Source: Klebsiella michiganensis
Lineage (GTDB): Bacteria; Pseudomonadota; Gammaproteobacteria; Enterobacterales; Enterobacteriaceae
Assembly: GCA_000963575.1 (NCBI GenBank)
Contig: CP011077.1
Coordinates: 3,782,001 to 3,846,000 of the forward strand
DNA: 64,000 nt
Direction of reading: 5' to 3'
Below are positions 47,761 through 57,828 of this stretch, one piece after another (positions within the stretch are counted from its first letter, which is position 1; every line of letters starts with the position of its first letter). Below the pieces are notes generated by a model that searched no databases, was not told the DNA's origin, and worked only from the letters and a program-made list of their open reading frames with translations. The position numbers and the translations under genes are program-made.

Positions 47761-49212
47761 TTACTCGCGCCAGAAAGTAGGCGTGAACAGTACTAACAGG
47801 GTAAACACTTCCAGGCGGCCAAACAGCATATTCACGATCAGGATCCATTTGGCCACGGGATTCATGCTGGCAAAGTTGTCGGCAACGACGCCAAGGCCCG
47901 GGCCGAGGTTATTGAGCGTTGCCGCAACGGAAGCAAAGGCCGAGAAGTCATCGACACCGGTCGCGATGATGGCCAACATACTGACGATAAACACCAGCGC
48001 ATAGGCAGAGAAGAATCCCCATACGGCTTCAAGAATTCGTTCCGGCAGAGCCCGGTTCCCCAGTTTGATGCTGTAAACCGCATTCGGATGCACCAAACGC
48101 TTTAGCTCGCGGTTGCCTTGCTTAAACAGCAGCAGGATTCGAATCACTTTCAGGCCACCACCGGTAGACCCGGCACAGCCGCCAATAAACGCAGAGCAGA
48201 GCAGCAATACCGGCAAGAATAGTGGCCAGCGAGCAATACTATCCGTGGTAAAGCCTGCTGTGGTGGCCATCGATACGACCTGAAAGAAAGCCTGGTTCAA
48301 CGTCTGCCAGGCTGACTGGTAGGTATTGTGGAACCAAAGCACCAGCGTGCAGACCAGAACCAGCGATAACTGCACGCCGATAAACATCCGAAATTCCGGG
48401 TCGCGCCAGTACACCTTGAGGCTGCGCCCGCTAAGGAGTGAGAAGTGCAGGCTATAGTTACAGCCGGAGATCAGCAGGAAGATAGCGATGATGGTATTGA
48501 TGGTTGGGCTATTGAAGTAACCCACGCTCGCATCATGTGTCGAGAAGCCACCAATCGCGATAGTAGAGAAGCTATGCCCGATAGCGTCAAACGCCGGCAT
48601 CCCCGCGAACCAAAGCGCCAGCGCGCATGCAATCGTCAGCAGGACATAAATAAGCCACAGCGTTTTTGCCGTTTCGGCAATACGCGGGCGCATTTTGTTA
48701 TCTTTTAGCGGCCCCGGCATTTCTGCCCGGTACAGCTGCAGCCCACCGACGCCAAGAATAGGCAAGATAGCCACCGCCAGAACGATGATCCCCATCCCGC
48801 CGAACCATTGCAGCATTTGCCGATAAAAGAGAATCGCGTGAGGTAAAGAGTCCAGCCCCACCAGCGTTGTCGCCCCGGTCGTTGTCAGGCCAGAAAAGGA
48901 TTCAAAAAAGGCATCTGTTACGGTCAGATTTGGTCGCTCGGCGAAGACAAACGGCAGCGCACCGACGCTGCCCAGTACGGTCCAGAACAGGACCACGATC
49001 AGGAAACCTTCCTTCGGTTTGAGATCTCTTTTCTCGCGACGGTTCGGCCACCACAGCAGAGAGCCTATTGCCAGAGCAACAAAGAACGTTTGGGTAAAGG
49101 CGCGGCCAGCACCATCGCGATAGATTAGAGCCACTAAGCCGGGGAGTATCATGGTTCCGGAAAAGAGGATAACCAACAGGCCAACGATTCGGGTAATGGC
49201 GCGAAAATGCAT
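47761..49212 (-). CDS. trkH: Trk potassium uptake protein TrkH (483 aa)
   Basis: K+ channel subunit with four M1-P-M2 repeats, regulated by TrkA. The selectivity segments include SGLTTTGATTLVGLDSLPHA and FFQVVSMATTAGFTTDS, with SGCNYSLHFSL and GCAGSTGGGLKVIRILLLFK also visible. Length as in E. coli. hemG follows by 11 bp. Confidence 0.98.
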   Translation of the reverse strand: MHFRAITRIVGLLVILFSGTMILPGLVALIYRDGAGRAFTQTFFVALAIGSLLWWPNRREKRDLKPKEGFLIVVLFWTVLGSVGALPFVFAERPNLTVTDAFFESFSGLTTTGATTLVGLDSLPHAILFYRQMLQWFGGMGIIVLAVAILPILGVGGLQLYRAEMPGPLKDNKMRPRIAETAKTLWLIYVLLTIACALALWFAGMPAFDAIGHSFSTIAIGGFSTHDASVGYFNSPTINTIIAIFLLISGCNYSLHFSLLSGRSLKVYWRDPEFRMFIGVQLSLVLVCTLVLWFHNTYQSAWQTLNQAFFQVVSMATTAGFTTDSIARWPLFLPVLLLCSAFIGGCAGSTGGGLKVIRILLLFKQGNRELKRLVHPNAVYSIKLGNRALPERILEAVWGFFSAYALVFIVSMLAIIATGVDDFSAFASVAATLNNLGPGLGVVADNFASMNPVAKWILIVNMLFGRLEVFTLLVLFTPTFWRE

Positions 49213-49253
49213 TTCAGCCGCTTCCTTAAATATCTATAAATAACGAGGTGGGA

Positions 49254-49868
49254 TTATTGTTCAAACGGCAATAAATGCAACGCACCACGGCTAAAGTCAC
49301 TCAGCCTGGCACTAAAGGCAGCCACCTGGGTTTGTGGTAATGCCAGGCGCATAGCAACAGTGACCTGAAAATCGCTTTCCACGATAAGGCCATCACTTTG
49401 CTTGAGCAGCGCTTCCACACCGGCCAACTGCGAATAGTCGCACTGCAAAGTATATTCGGTTAACGGCACTTTGAGCACTGTCAGAAGCTGGTTTAGCGCC
49501 AACTGTACGCCGCCGCCATAGGCTTTCACCAGGCCACCCGTGCCCAGCTTCACCCCACCGTAATAGCGCACCACAACCGCCGTAATTTCACCAATGCCTT
49601 TCCCCATCAGCTGAGCCAGCATAGGTTTCCCTGCGGTGCCGGCAGGTTCGCCGTCATCTGAGAAACCTAGCTGCTGCGAGTCATCCGGTGCACCAGCAAC
49701 CCACGCCCAGCAATGGTGGCGAGCGTCCGGGTGTTCGGCCCGGACCTTCTCAACAAACGCTTTCGCCGCTATTACCCCGTCCGTGTGGGCGACAAGGGTA
49801 ATAAAGCGGCTTTTCTTAATCTCCTCGCTGACCGTGACAGGCTCAGCGGGGATTGGCCAGCTTTCCAT
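49254..49868 (-). CDS. yigZ: IMPACT-family protein YigZ (204 aa)
   Basis: Conserved protein with UPF0029/IMPACT fold: SEEIKKSRFITLVAHTDGV, HHCWAWVAG, FSDDGEPAGTAGKPML and VVRYYGGVKLGTGGLVKAYG motifs. The family is linked to translation-related functions, and the exact role is unknown. ATG overlaps the pepQ stop (1 bp), so the two are coupled. Confidence 0.95.
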   Translation of the reverse strand: MESWPIPAEPVTVSEEIKKSRFITLVAHTDGVIAAKAFVEKVRAEHPDARHHCWAWVAGAPDDSQQLGFSDDGEPAGTAGKPMLAQLMGKGIGEITAVVVRYYGGVKLGTGGLVKAYGGGVQLALNQLLTVLKVPLTEYTLQCDYSQLAGVEALLKQSDGLIVESDFQVTVAMRLALPQTQVAAFSARLSDFSRGALHLLPFEQ

Positions 49869-51199
49869 TACGCGAGCTTCAGGTTACGCGTCATGTTTTC
49901 GGTACTGTTTTCATAGATAACGACGTTATCTTCAATACGAATGCCACCAAACGGCTTCAGGGCTTCAATGCGCTTCCAGTCGAAGTGCTTGCTGTACTGC
50001 CCTTCACGCCACGGCGCCAGCAGTGATTCAATGAAGTACAAGCCAGGCTCGATGGTCAACACCATGCGAGGTTCCAGTACGCGGGTACAGCGCAGGTAAG
50101 GATGCTGTGAAGGCGCCGCGAGGTGCGTCCCGGTATCATCCTGCATAAACCCGGCTACGTCGTGAACCTGCAGACCCAGCGGATGCCCAATGCCGTGCGG
50201 CATGAACGGCGTAGTGATCCCTGCTTCCAGCATCGCCTCTTCGCTGATGTCGTTCACCAGCTTGTGACGGCGCAGCAGCTTGGCCAGCCGCTGATGGAAC
50301 TGGATGTGGTAGTCGGTGTAGCGCACGCCGGACTTCATCGTGTCAATAAGCGCCAGTTGCTCTTCATTCACGTCTTTAATCAGGTGAGCAAAATCGCTGT
50401 CGCTTTGGGTCGTCCAGGTACGCGTCAGGTCTGCGGCATAGCCGTTATATTCTGCCCCAGCATCCAGCAGGAAGCTGCGAATTTCGGCAGGAACACGGTG
50501 ATCCAGCTTGGTGTAGTGCAGCACCGAAGCATGCTCATTGAGCGCCACGATATTGCCATACGGCACATCGGTATCGCGGTGGCCAGTCGCCGTCAGGTAA
50601 GCGATGTTGATGTCGAACTCGCTCATGCCGGACAAGAAGGCTTCGTGCGCAGCGCGGTGGCCGACGACTGCCGTTTTCTGTGCTTCGCGCATGCAGGACA
50701 GTTCGTAGTCCGTTTTATAAGCGCGATAATAATGCAGATAGTCGATAACCCCTTTCGGGTTGATATTGGCCGGGGTGATATCCAGTTGCAAGGCACGCTC
50801 TGGCACCGGGCCAATGTAGCCAATGTTGCCGCGAGCGGCAGGCAGCTGACTGCCGATACCGTCGGCTTTTGGCAGCGCGATCACTTCAATATCATCGGTC
50901 CAGAAGGATTCCGGCAGTGGCTCCACGTTGTGCCAGTAATCCACCGGCAGATAGAACCACAGTTTCGGCTTATTCACACCGTCCACCAGCAGCCAGCAAT
51001 TTGGCACCTGAGTCACCGGCACCCACGCCTTAAACTGCGGGTTCACTTTAAACGGATAAGCATGATCATCAAGGAAGACGTTGAACAGCTCCCCGGAGTG
51101 AATAAGTAATGCATCAAGGTTAAAACGCGCCAGAACGTGGCGGGTACGCTCCTGGAGCGTTGCCACATGATCTTTATACAGCGCGGCCAGTGATTCCAT
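49868..51199 (-). CDS. pepQ: Xaa-Pro dipeptidase (443 aa)
   Basis: Metal-dependent dipeptidase with pita-bread fold, also hydrolysing some organophosphates. Metal ligands are in FLLDAGAEYNGYAADLTRTW (two Asp), FMPHGIGHPLGLQVHD (His), and TIEPGLYFI and GGIRIEDNVV (Glu). Divergent from fadB, sharing a 190-bp intergenic region with the FadR site. Confidence 0.97.
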   Translation of the reverse strand: MESLAALYKDHVATLQERTRHVLARFNLDALLIHSGELFNVFLDDHAYPFKVNPQFKAWVPVTQVPNCWLLVDGVNKPKLWFYLPVDYWHNVEPLPESFWTDDIEVIALPKADGIGSQLPAARGNIGYIGPVPERALQLDITPANINPKGVIDYLHYYRAYKTDYELSCMREAQKTAVVGHRAAHEAFLSGMSEFDINIAYLTATGHRDTDVPYGNIVALNEHASVLHYTKLDHRVPAEIRSFLLDAGAEYNGYAADLTRTWTTQSDSDFAHLIKDVNEEQLALIDTMKSGVRYTDYHIQFHQRLAKLLRRHKLVNDISEEAMLEAGITTPFMPHGIGHPLGLQVHDVAGFMQDDTGTHLAAPSQHPYLRCTRVLEPRMVLTIEPGLYFIESLLAPWREGQYSKHFDWKRIEALKPFGGIRIEDNVVIYENSTENMTRNLKLA

Positions 51200-51346
51200 A
51201 ATTTATCCTTCTGTTTTTGTCTCTGTTCGCATCGCATCTTAGCATACCGGACAAACCACTGAGTTATTTCCGCCGCCTGTGATCGGGTTTGCAAATATTT
51301 AAAGAGAAATTTGCATTTCATTAACATCAATTCCACACTCCGCTTC

Positions 51347-51363
51347 ATCTGGTACGACCAGAT
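51347..51363. promoter_or_regulatory. FadR operator of fadBA
   Basis: ATCTGGTACGACCAGAT, identical to the fadB operator I recall for E. coli, 26 bp ahead of the fadB ATG. Acyl-CoA releases FadR, inducing beta-oxidation. Confidence 0.93.
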
Positions 51364-51389
51364 CCCATTGCTGGATTCAGGAGACTGAC

Positions 51390-53579
51390 ATGCTCTACCA
51401 AGGTGAAACCCTACATCTCGACTGGCTGGAAGACGGCATCGCCGAACTGGTTTTTGATGCCCCCGGCTCCGTCAACAAGCTGGATACGGCGACCGTCGCC
51501 AGCCTCGGCGAAGCGCTGGCCGTACTTGAAAAACAGCCAAACCTCAAAGGCCTGCTGCTGAGTTCCAGCAAGTCCGCCTTCATCGTTGGCGCCGACATTA
51601 CCGAATTCCTGTCGCTGTTCCTGGTCCCTGCCGAACAGCTGACCCACTGGCTACAATTTGCGAACAGCGTGTTTAATCGCCTGGAAGACTTGCCTGTCCC
51701 AACCATCGCCGCGGTGAATGGCTATGCGCTGGGCGGCGGATGCGAATGCGTGCTGGCAACCGATTATCGCCTGGCGACGCCAGACGCCCGCATCGGCCTG
51801 CCGGAAACTAAGCTAGGCATTATGCCAGGCTTCGGCGGCTCCGTTCGTCTGCCGCGTTTATTGGGCGCGGATAGCGCGCTGGAAATTATCACCGCGGGCA
51901 AAGACGTCGGCGCGGCAGAAGCGCAAAAACTTGGCCTGGTTGATGGTGTGGTAAAAACCGAAAAACTGCGTGACGGCGCACTGGCTGTCCTTCGTCAGGC
52001 AATCAAAGGCGAGCTGGACTGGCAGGCTAAGCGCGCCCCGAAACTGCAGCCGCTACGCTTAAGTAAAATCGAAGCGGGTATGAGTTTCACTATTGCTAAA
52101 GGCATGGTGGCGCAGATCGCCGGGAAGCATTATCCAGCCCCGATGACCGCAGTAAAAACCATTGAAGCCGCCGCAGGTCTTGGCCGCGATGAAGCCCTGA
52201 AGCTGGAAACCCAAAGTTTTGTGCCGCTGGCTCGCTCCAATGAAGCCCGCGCGCTGGTTGGCATCTTCCTGAACGATCAGTTCGTCAAAGCCAAAGCGAA
52301 AAAACTCACCAAAGATATCGAAACACCTCAACACGCAGCCGTACTCGGCGCGGGTATTATGGGCGGCGGTATTGCCTATCAGTCAGCCTGGAAAGGCGTG
52401 CCGGTGTTAATGAAAGACATTAACGAGAAGTCGCTGGCGCTGGGCATTAATGAAGCCAGCAAGCTGCTGAACAAACAGCTTGAGCGCGGCAAAATTGACG
52501 GTATGAAGCTGGCTCAGGTTATCTCTACCATTCAGCCAACTTTGGAATACGCCGGGTTCGAACGCGTAGATGTCGTTGTTGAAGCCGTGGTTGAAAACCC
52601 GAAAGTGAAAAAAGCGGTACTGGCAGAAACCGAAGATAAAGTTCGCCCTGATGCCGTGCTGGCCTCCAACACCTCCACCATCCCGATTAGCGAACTGGCA
52701 AGCGTGCTGAAACGTCCGGAAAACTTCTGCGGGATGCACTTCTTCAACCCGGTTCACCGCATGCCGCTGGTTGAAGTCATTCGCGGAGAAAAAACCTCAG
52801 ACGCTACCCTCGCCAAAGTTGTGGCATGGGCAAGCAAGATGGGCAAAACCCCTATTGTGGTAAATGACTGCCCGGGCTTCTTCGTAAACCGCGTGCTGTT
52901 CCCTTACTTTGCAGGCTTTAGCCAGCTGCTTCGCGACGGCGCAGATTTCCGGCAGATCGATAAAGTGATGGAAAAACAGTTCGGCTGGCCAATGGGCCCG
53001 GCTTACCTGCTGGATGTGGTCGGGATTGATACCGCCCATCACGCACAGGCGGTAATGGCCTCAGGCTTCCCGCAGCGTATGAGCAAAGATTACCGCGATG
53101 CGATTGACGTTCTGTTTGATGCCGGACGCTACGGCCAGAAAACACAGCAGGGCTTCTACCGCTTTAAAGAAGACAGCAAAGGCAAACCGCGCAAAGAGCA
53201 GGACGAAGCTGTTGATGGCCTGCTGGCAGATGTGAGCCAGCCTAAGCGCAGCTTCAGCGAGGAAGAAATTATCGCTCGCATGATGATCCCAATGGTCAAC
53301 GAAGTGGTTCGCTGCCTCGAAGAAGGCGTGATTGCCAGCCCGGCGGAAGCCGATATGGCACTGGTATACGGCCTCGGTTTCCCTCCGTTCCACGGCGGTG
53401 CGTTCCGCTGGCTGGACACCCTGGGCAGCGCGAAGTATTTCGATATGGCGCAGCAGTATCAAAATCTCGGCCCGCTGTACGTCGTGCCTGAAGGCCTTAA
53501 GGCCAAAGCATCACGCAACGAGCCCTACTATCCCCCGGTCGAGCCAGCTCGCCCGGCCAGCGATCTGAAAAGCGCCTGA
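51390..53579 (+). CDS. fadB: Fatty acid oxidation complex subunit alpha (729 aa)
   Basis: Multifunctional enoyl-CoA hydratase / 3-hydroxyacyl-CoA dehydrogenase. The crotonase N-terminal half has IAAVNGYALGGGCECVLATD and IGLPETKLGIMPGFGGSVRL; the NAD Rossmann motif is VLGAGIMGGGIAYQSA near 316, followed by the dehydrogenase domain (NFCGMHFFNPVHRMPLVEVI). fadA follows by 9 bp. Confidence 0.98.
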   Translation: MLYQGETLHLDWLEDGIAELVFDAPGSVNKLDTATVASLGEALAVLEKQPNLKGLLLSSSKSAFIVGADITEFLSLFLVPAEQLTHWLQFANSVFNRLEDLPVPTIAAVNGYALGGGCECVLATDYRLATPDARIGLPETKLGIMPGFGGSVRLPRLLGADSALEIITAGKDVGAAEAQKLGLVDGVVKTEKLRDGALAVLRQAIKGELDWQAKRAPKLQPLRLSKIEAGMSFTIAKGMVAQIAGKHYPAPMTAVKTIEAAAGLGRDEALKLETQSFVPLARSNEARALVGIFLNDQFVKAKAKKLTKDIETPQHAAVLGAGIMGGGIAYQSAWKGVPVLMKDINEKSLALGINEASKLLNKQLERGKIDGMKLAQVISTIQPTLEYAGFERVDVVVEAVVENPKVKKAVLAETEDKVRPDAVLASNTSTIPISELASVLKRPENFCGMHFFNPVHRMPLVEVIRGEKTSDATLAKVVAWASKMGKTPIVVNDCPGFFVNRVLFPYFAGFSQLLRDGADFRQIDKVMEKQFGWPMGPAYLLDVVGIDTAHHAQAVMASGFPQRMSKDYRDAIDVLFDAGRYGQKTQQGFYRFKEDSKGKPRKEQDEAVDGLLADVSQPKRSFSEEEIIARMMIPMVNEVVRCLEEGVIASPAEADMALVYGLGFPPFHGGAFRWLDTLGSAKYFDMAQQYQNLGPLYVVPEGLKAKASRNEPYYPPVEPARPASDLKSA

Positions 53580-53588
53580 GGAGTGAAT

Positions 53589-54752
53589 ATGGAAAAGGTT
53601 GTTATCGTTGATGCCATCCGTACGCCGATGGGCCGCTCTAAAGGCGGCGCGTTCCGCAACGTTCGCGCTGAGGATCTGTCGGCGCACCTGATGCGCAGTA
53701 TTCTGTCCCGTAACCCGGCGCTCGAAGCCGCAGCGCTGGACGACATTTATTGGGGCTGCGTCCAGCAGACGCTGGAGCAGGGTTTCAATATTGCCCGCAA
53801 CGCATCGCTGCTGGCAGAGATCCCTCATTCGGTGCCCGCCACCACGGTGAACCGCCTTTGTGGTTCGTCTATGCAGGCGCTGCACGATGCAGCACGCATG
53901 ATTCAAACCGGGGACGCGCATGCTTGCCTGATCGGCGGCGTGGAGCATATGGGCCACGTACCGATGACCCACGGGATAGATTTCCACCCCGGCCTCAGCC
54001 GCAACGTGGCAAAAGCCGCGGGTATGATGGGCCTGACGGCTGAAATGCTCTCCCGCCTGCACGGCATCAGCCGTGAGATGCAGGATCAGTTTGCCGCTCG
54101 TTCACATCAGCGTGCCTGGGCTGCAACGGAAGCCGGCCACTTCAAAGCTGAAATTATGCCGACCAGCGGCCACGATGCCGACGGCGTTCTGAAGCGTTAC
54201 GACTACGATGAAGTGATTCGCCCGGAAACCACGGTTGAAGGCCTGGCTGCGCTGAAACCGGCGTTTGATCCGGTCAACGGTACCGTTACCGCTGGCACAT
54301 CTTCGGCGCTGTCCGATGGGGCATCCGCGATGCTGCTGATGAGCGAAACCCGCGCCAAAGAGCTGGGCCTGAAAATCCGCGCTCGCGTGCGCTCGATGGC
54401 CGTCGTCGGCTGCGATCCGTCCATCATGGGCTACGGCCCGGTGCCGGCCTCCCGGCTGGCGCTGAAAAAAGCAGGCCTGACCGCGCAGGATATCGACCTG
54501 TTTGAGATGAACGAAGCGTTTGCCGCCCAGATCCTGCCGTGCATTAAAGATCTGGGGCTGATGGATAAGATCGACGAGAAGATCAACCTGAACGGCGGGG
54601 CAATCGCGCTCGGCCACCCGCTTGGCTGCTCCGGCTCGCGTATCAGCACCACGCTTATCAACCTGATGGAGCGTCGCGACGCGCAGTTTGGCCTGGCCAC
54701 CATGTGTATTGGCCTGGGTCAGGGTATCGCGACCGTATTTGAACGCGTTTAA
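53589..54752 (+). CDS. fadA: 3-ketoacyl-CoA thiolase (387 aa)
   Basis: Thiolytic cleavage step of beta-oxidation; partner of FadB. The nucleophilic Cys is in VNRLCGSSMQALHDAARMI (near 91); the C-terminal base and His are in NGGAIALGHPLGCSGSRI and the second Cys in TMCIGLGQGIA. ATG 53589 (MEKVVIVDAIRTP) is chosen over one two codons upstream. Confidence 0.98.
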   Translation: MEKVVIVDAIRTPMGRSKGGAFRNVRAEDLSAHLMRSILSRNPALEAAALDDIYWGCVQQTLEQGFNIARNASLLAEIPHSVPATTVNRLCGSSMQALHDAARMIQTGDAHACLIGGVEHMGHVPMTHGIDFHPGLSRNVAKAAGMMGLTAEMLSRLHGISREMQDQFAARSHQRAWAATEAGHFKAEIMPTSGHDADGVLKRYDYDEVIRPETTVEGLAALKPAFDPVNGTVTAGTSSALSDGASAMLLMSETRAKELGLKIRARVRSMAVVGCDPSIMGYGPVPASRLALKKAGLTAQDIDLFEMNEAFAAQILPCIKDLGLMDKIDEKINLNGGAIALGHPLGCSGSRISTTLINLMERRDAQFGLATMCIGLGQGIATVFERV

Positions 54753-54785
54753 TAAAAAACGAAACTGAGTTTAGTTGCCGTGTTT

Positions 54786-54811
54786 CCCGCCTGTCAGGGG
54801 CGGGTTTTTTA
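54786..54811 (+). terminator. fadBA terminator
   Basis: CCCGCC-TGTCAGG-GGCGGG followed by TTTTTT. Confidence 0.85.
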
Positions 54812-54821
54812 TATCTGAAAG

Positions 54822-54850
54822 ATAAAAAAAACCACCGACGATGCGGTGGC
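54822..54850 (-). terminator. fre terminator
   Basis: Minus strand CCACCG-CATCGT-CGGTGG followed by eight T; it faces the fadBA terminator. Confidence 0.85.
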
Positions 54851-54871
54851 TTATTCTGACGACGAACGGCC

Positions 54872-55573
54872 TTAAATAAAGGAGAAAGCGTCGCCGAACA
54901 TGTGCTCAACCAGCGCCCCGCGCTCGTTACAGAACAGGTCACGGGCAATTTTTGCCATTTCGAAACGGCCCGCAATATAGATATCGTGCCCGCTCAGTGA
55001 AGCGTGATCCTGCATAACAGCGGTAAGCACAGTCCCGCTACGGCCACGCCAGCCTTCTTCCGGCTGCTCCACCACGGCTTCAACGCGCAGATTCGGATGC
55101 TGCAGGGTCAACCCTTCCAGCTCGGCCAGATCGTACAGATGTTTCTCTTCGCGGCCGCCCCAGTAGATGGCAATTTCACGCTCCGGGTTACGCGCCAGCG
55201 CCGTCAACAAAATAGAGCGAACGTAAGAGAAACCAGTCCCGCCGGCAATCAGGATAAGTGGGCGATCTTCATCTTCGCGCAGCCACGCATCACCATGCGG
55301 CATATCAACCACAATTTCCTGCTCTTTCAGAATACGGTCCATGACCGCCATGGCGTAGAGGTTGAGCTCCGAAGCACCAATGTGCAGCTCAATGAACTCA
55401 TGCTCGCTCGGCGTGGATGCCATAGAGAACGGGCGCTTATCCCGCTCATCCATCACCACCATCAAATACTGCCCGGCCTGGAATGAGAAATCGCCTTCCG
55501 GCAGCAATCGAACGCGATATACCGTGTCGGTTATCGCTTCTACCGAGGTCACTTTACAGCTTAAGGTTGTCAT
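54872..55573 (-). CDS. fre: NAD(P)H-flavin reductase (233 aa)
   Basis: Reduces free flavins with NAD(P)H, and supports ribonucleotide reductase activation and other reductions. Ferredoxin-reductase fold: KRPFSMASTPSE flavin loop, ILIAGGTGFSYVRSILLTAL nucleotide motif, DIYIAGRFEMAKIARDLFC near the end. ATG 55573 (MTTLSCKVTSVEAITDTVYR) by family match. It lies 47 bp after ubiD; UbiD needs prenylated FMN, a neat functional link. Confidence 0.96.
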   Translation of the reverse strand: MTTLSCKVTSVEAITDTVYRVRLLPEGDFSFQAGQYLMVVMDERDKRPFSMASTPSEHEFIELHIGASELNLYAMAVMDRILKEQEIVVDMPHGDAWLREDEDRPLILIAGGTGFSYVRSILLTALARNPEREIAIYWGGREEKHLYDLAELEGLTLQHPNLRVEAVVEQPEEGWRGRSGTVLTAVMQDHASLSGHDIYIAGRFEMAKIARDLFCNERGALVEHMFGDAFSFI

Positions 55574-55620
55574 GCGTCCCCTCTGTCGGGTCAATAATGC
55601 TAAACCGTAAAGGTCGCCGC

Positions 55621-57105
55621 TCAGGCGCCTTTGTCGTTATCAAAAATAGCCAGTTCATCCCAGATTGCATCAATACGCGCGCATACCTCAACATCTTTCT
55701 TGATTGGGCGCCCCCATTCACGCTGGGTTTCGCCCGGCCATTTATTGGTGGCATCCAGTCCCATTTTAGAGCCCAGCCCGGAAACCGGGGAGGCAAAATC
55801 CAGATAATCTATTGGCGTGTTATCCACCAGCACCGTATCACGGGACGGATCCATGCGAGTAGTGATCGCCCAGATAACATCGTTCCAGTCACGCGCATTC
55901 ACGTCGTCGTCGCAGACGATAACAAACTTGGTGTACATGAACTGACGCAGGAACGACCAAACCCCCATCATGACTCGCTTGGCGTGTCCGGCATACTGTT
56001 TTTTGATCGTCACCACCGCGAGGCGGTATGAACATCCTTCCGGCGGTAGATAGAAATCAATAATTTCCGGAAATTGCTTTTGCAGGATTGGCACCAGCAC
56101 TTCATTGAGCGCCACGCCCAGCACAGCAGGCTCATCCGGCGGCCGGCCGGTATACGTTGAATGGTAAATCGCATCCTGCCGCTGAGTGACATGGGTCACG
56201 GTGAAGACCGGGAAGCTATCCACTTCGTTGTAGTATCCCGTATGGTCGCCATACGGGCCTTCCGGCGCCATTTCACCAGGCTCAATGTAGCCTTCCAGCA
56301 CAATTTCTGCACCAGCAGGCACTTCAAGATCGTTAGAAATACACTTCACGACCTCGGTTTTGGTCCCGCGCAGCAGTCCGGCAAAAGCATATTCGGAAAG
56401 CGTATCCGGTACCGGCGTCACCGCGCCTAGAATGGTGGCCGGGTCAGCGCCGAGCGCAACGGAGACAGGGAAACGTTCACCCGGGTGAGCTTCACACCAC
56501 TCCTGGAAGTCCAGGGCACCGCCGCGGTGAGATAACCAGCGCATAATCAGCTTATTTTTGCCAATTAGCTGCTGGCGGTAAATACCCAGATTCTGGCGCT
56601 CTTTGTGCGGACCACGGGTGACCGTTAAGCCCCAGGTAATCAGCGGGGCAACGTCTTCCGGCCAGCAGCGCATGACAGGAATACGATTCAGGTCGACGTC
56701 ATCCCCTTCCCAAACCTGTTCCTGACAAGGCGCATTACGCAGACGTTTAGTCGGCATATTCAGAACTTGTTTGAACTGCGGCAGTTTGTCGAACAGGTCG
56801 CGGAAACCTTTTGGCGGCTCGGGCTCTTTGAGGAAAGCCAGCAGTTTCCCGACTTCACGCAGGGCAGTCACATCTTCCTGCCCCATCCCCATCGCTACGC
56901 GTTTCGGCGTTCCAAAGAGGTTACACAGCACCGGCATGGTGTAGCCTTTCGGGTTTTCAAACAGCAGAGCCGGGCCGCCGGCTCGCAGCGTGCGATCGGC
57001 AATTTCGGTCATTTCCAGATTCGGATCGACAGGCAATGCGATACGTTTGAGTTCGCCCTGCTGCTCAAGCAGCGCAAGAAATTCGCGTAGGTCGTGGTAT
57101 TTCAT
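55621..57105 (-). CDS. ubiD: 3-octaprenyl-4-hydroxybenzoate carboxy-lyase (494 aa)
   Basis: prFMN-dependent decarboxylase of ubiquinone synthesis. Features: GGPALLFENPKGYTMPVLCN, IYRQQLIGKNKLIMRWLSHR, and EGPYGDHTGYYNEVDSFPVF with the catalytic Glu region. ATG 57105 (MKYHDLREFLALLEQQG). An upstream ATG at 57138 is possible; E. coli has three more residues. Confidence 0.97.
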   Translation of the reverse strand: MKYHDLREFLALLEQQGELKRIALPVDPNLEMTEIADRTLRAGGPALLFENPKGYTMPVLCNLFGTPKRVAMGMGQEDVTALREVGKLLAFLKEPEPPKGFRDLFDKLPQFKQVLNMPTKRLRNAPCQEQVWEGDDVDLNRIPVMRCWPEDVAPLITWGLTVTRGPHKERQNLGIYRQQLIGKNKLIMRWLSHRGGALDFQEWCEAHPGERFPVSVALGADPATILGAVTPVPDTLSEYAFAGLLRGTKTEVVKCISNDLEVPAGAEIVLEGYIEPGEMAPEGPYGDHTGYYNEVDSFPVFTVTHVTQRQDAIYHSTYTGRPPDEPAVLGVALNEVLVPILQKQFPEIIDFYLPPEGCSYRLAVVTIKKQYAGHAKRVMMGVWSFLRQFMYTKFVIVCDDDVNARDWNDVIWAITTRMDPSRDTVLVDNTPIDYLDFASPVSGLGSKMGLDATNKWPGETQREWGRPIKKDVEVCARIDAIWDELAIFDNDKGA

Positions 57106-57293
57106 GCAATTTATCGTGACGTCGGATTTTGCCGTCATTATACGGACTTCACCGCCGCCATGCTGTATTTTTGTTAAATTAGCGTGAAACTGGCCGCCTT
57201 CGACCGCACCTGGACAGGTTATACTGAAGCCGTGTATCTCTGCGAAGGACGTTTTGTTATTCTGACTCGCTTAAGCGGGCGAAAAGAGAAATT

Positions 57294-57782
57294 ATGCAAT
57301 CCTGGTATCTTCTGTACTGTAAACGTGGCCAATTACTGCGCGCCAAAGAGCACCTTGAGCGTCAGGAGGTCAATTGCCTCACGCCAATGATCACGCTGGA
57401 AAAAATGGTGCGCGGCAAAAGAACTGCGGTCAGTGAGCCTCTGTTCCCTAATTATCTGTTTGTCGAGTTCGATCCAGAATCCATTCATACCACCACGGTG
57501 CATTCCACCCGTGGCGTCAGCCACTTTGTTCGCTTCGGTGCACAGCCGGCAACGGTTCCGGAAAAAGTGATTGATGAACTGATGCACTATCAAATAGAGA
57601 ATATCATCGACCCAGAAACGCCGTATCCCGGCGATAGCGTGGTGATTACCGAAGGGGCTTTCACAGGATTAGAAGCGATCTTTGCTGAGCCAGACGGCGA
57701 AGCCCGCTCGATGTTATTGCTGAACTTGCTGAACAAGCAGGTGCAGCAAAGCGTCAGAAATACCGACTTCCGCAAGCTTTAA
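57294..57782 (+). CDS. rfaH: Transcription antiterminator RfaH (162 aa)
   Basis: NusG paralogue recruited at ops sites to raise expression of LPS, capsule and haemolysin operons. NGN domain: MQSWYLLYCKRGQLLRAKEH and LFPNYLFVEFDPESIHTTTV; the C-terminal KOW-like domain has DSVVITEGAFTGLEAIFAEP and switches between helical and barrel forms. Length as in E. coli. No ops element was seen in this window. Confidence 0.97.
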   Translation: MQSWYLLYCKRGQLLRAKEHLERQEVNCLTPMITLEKMVRGKRTAVSEPLFPNYLFVEFDPESIHTTTVHSTRGVSHFVRFGAQPATVPEKVIDELMHYQIENIIDPETPYPGDSVVITEGAFTGLEAIFAEPDGEARSMLLLNLLNKQVQQSVRNTDFRKL

Positions 57783-57788
57783 TGCAAA

Positions 57789-57812
57789 AAGGCCAGCAAA
57801 TGCTGGCCTTTT
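57789..57812. terminator. Bidirectional terminator between rfaH and hemB
   Basis: AAGGCCAGCA-AA-TGCTGGCCTT with T3 after and A5 before. Convergent genes. Confidence 0.88.
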
Positions 57813-57828
57813 TGTTCCTGAATCGTAA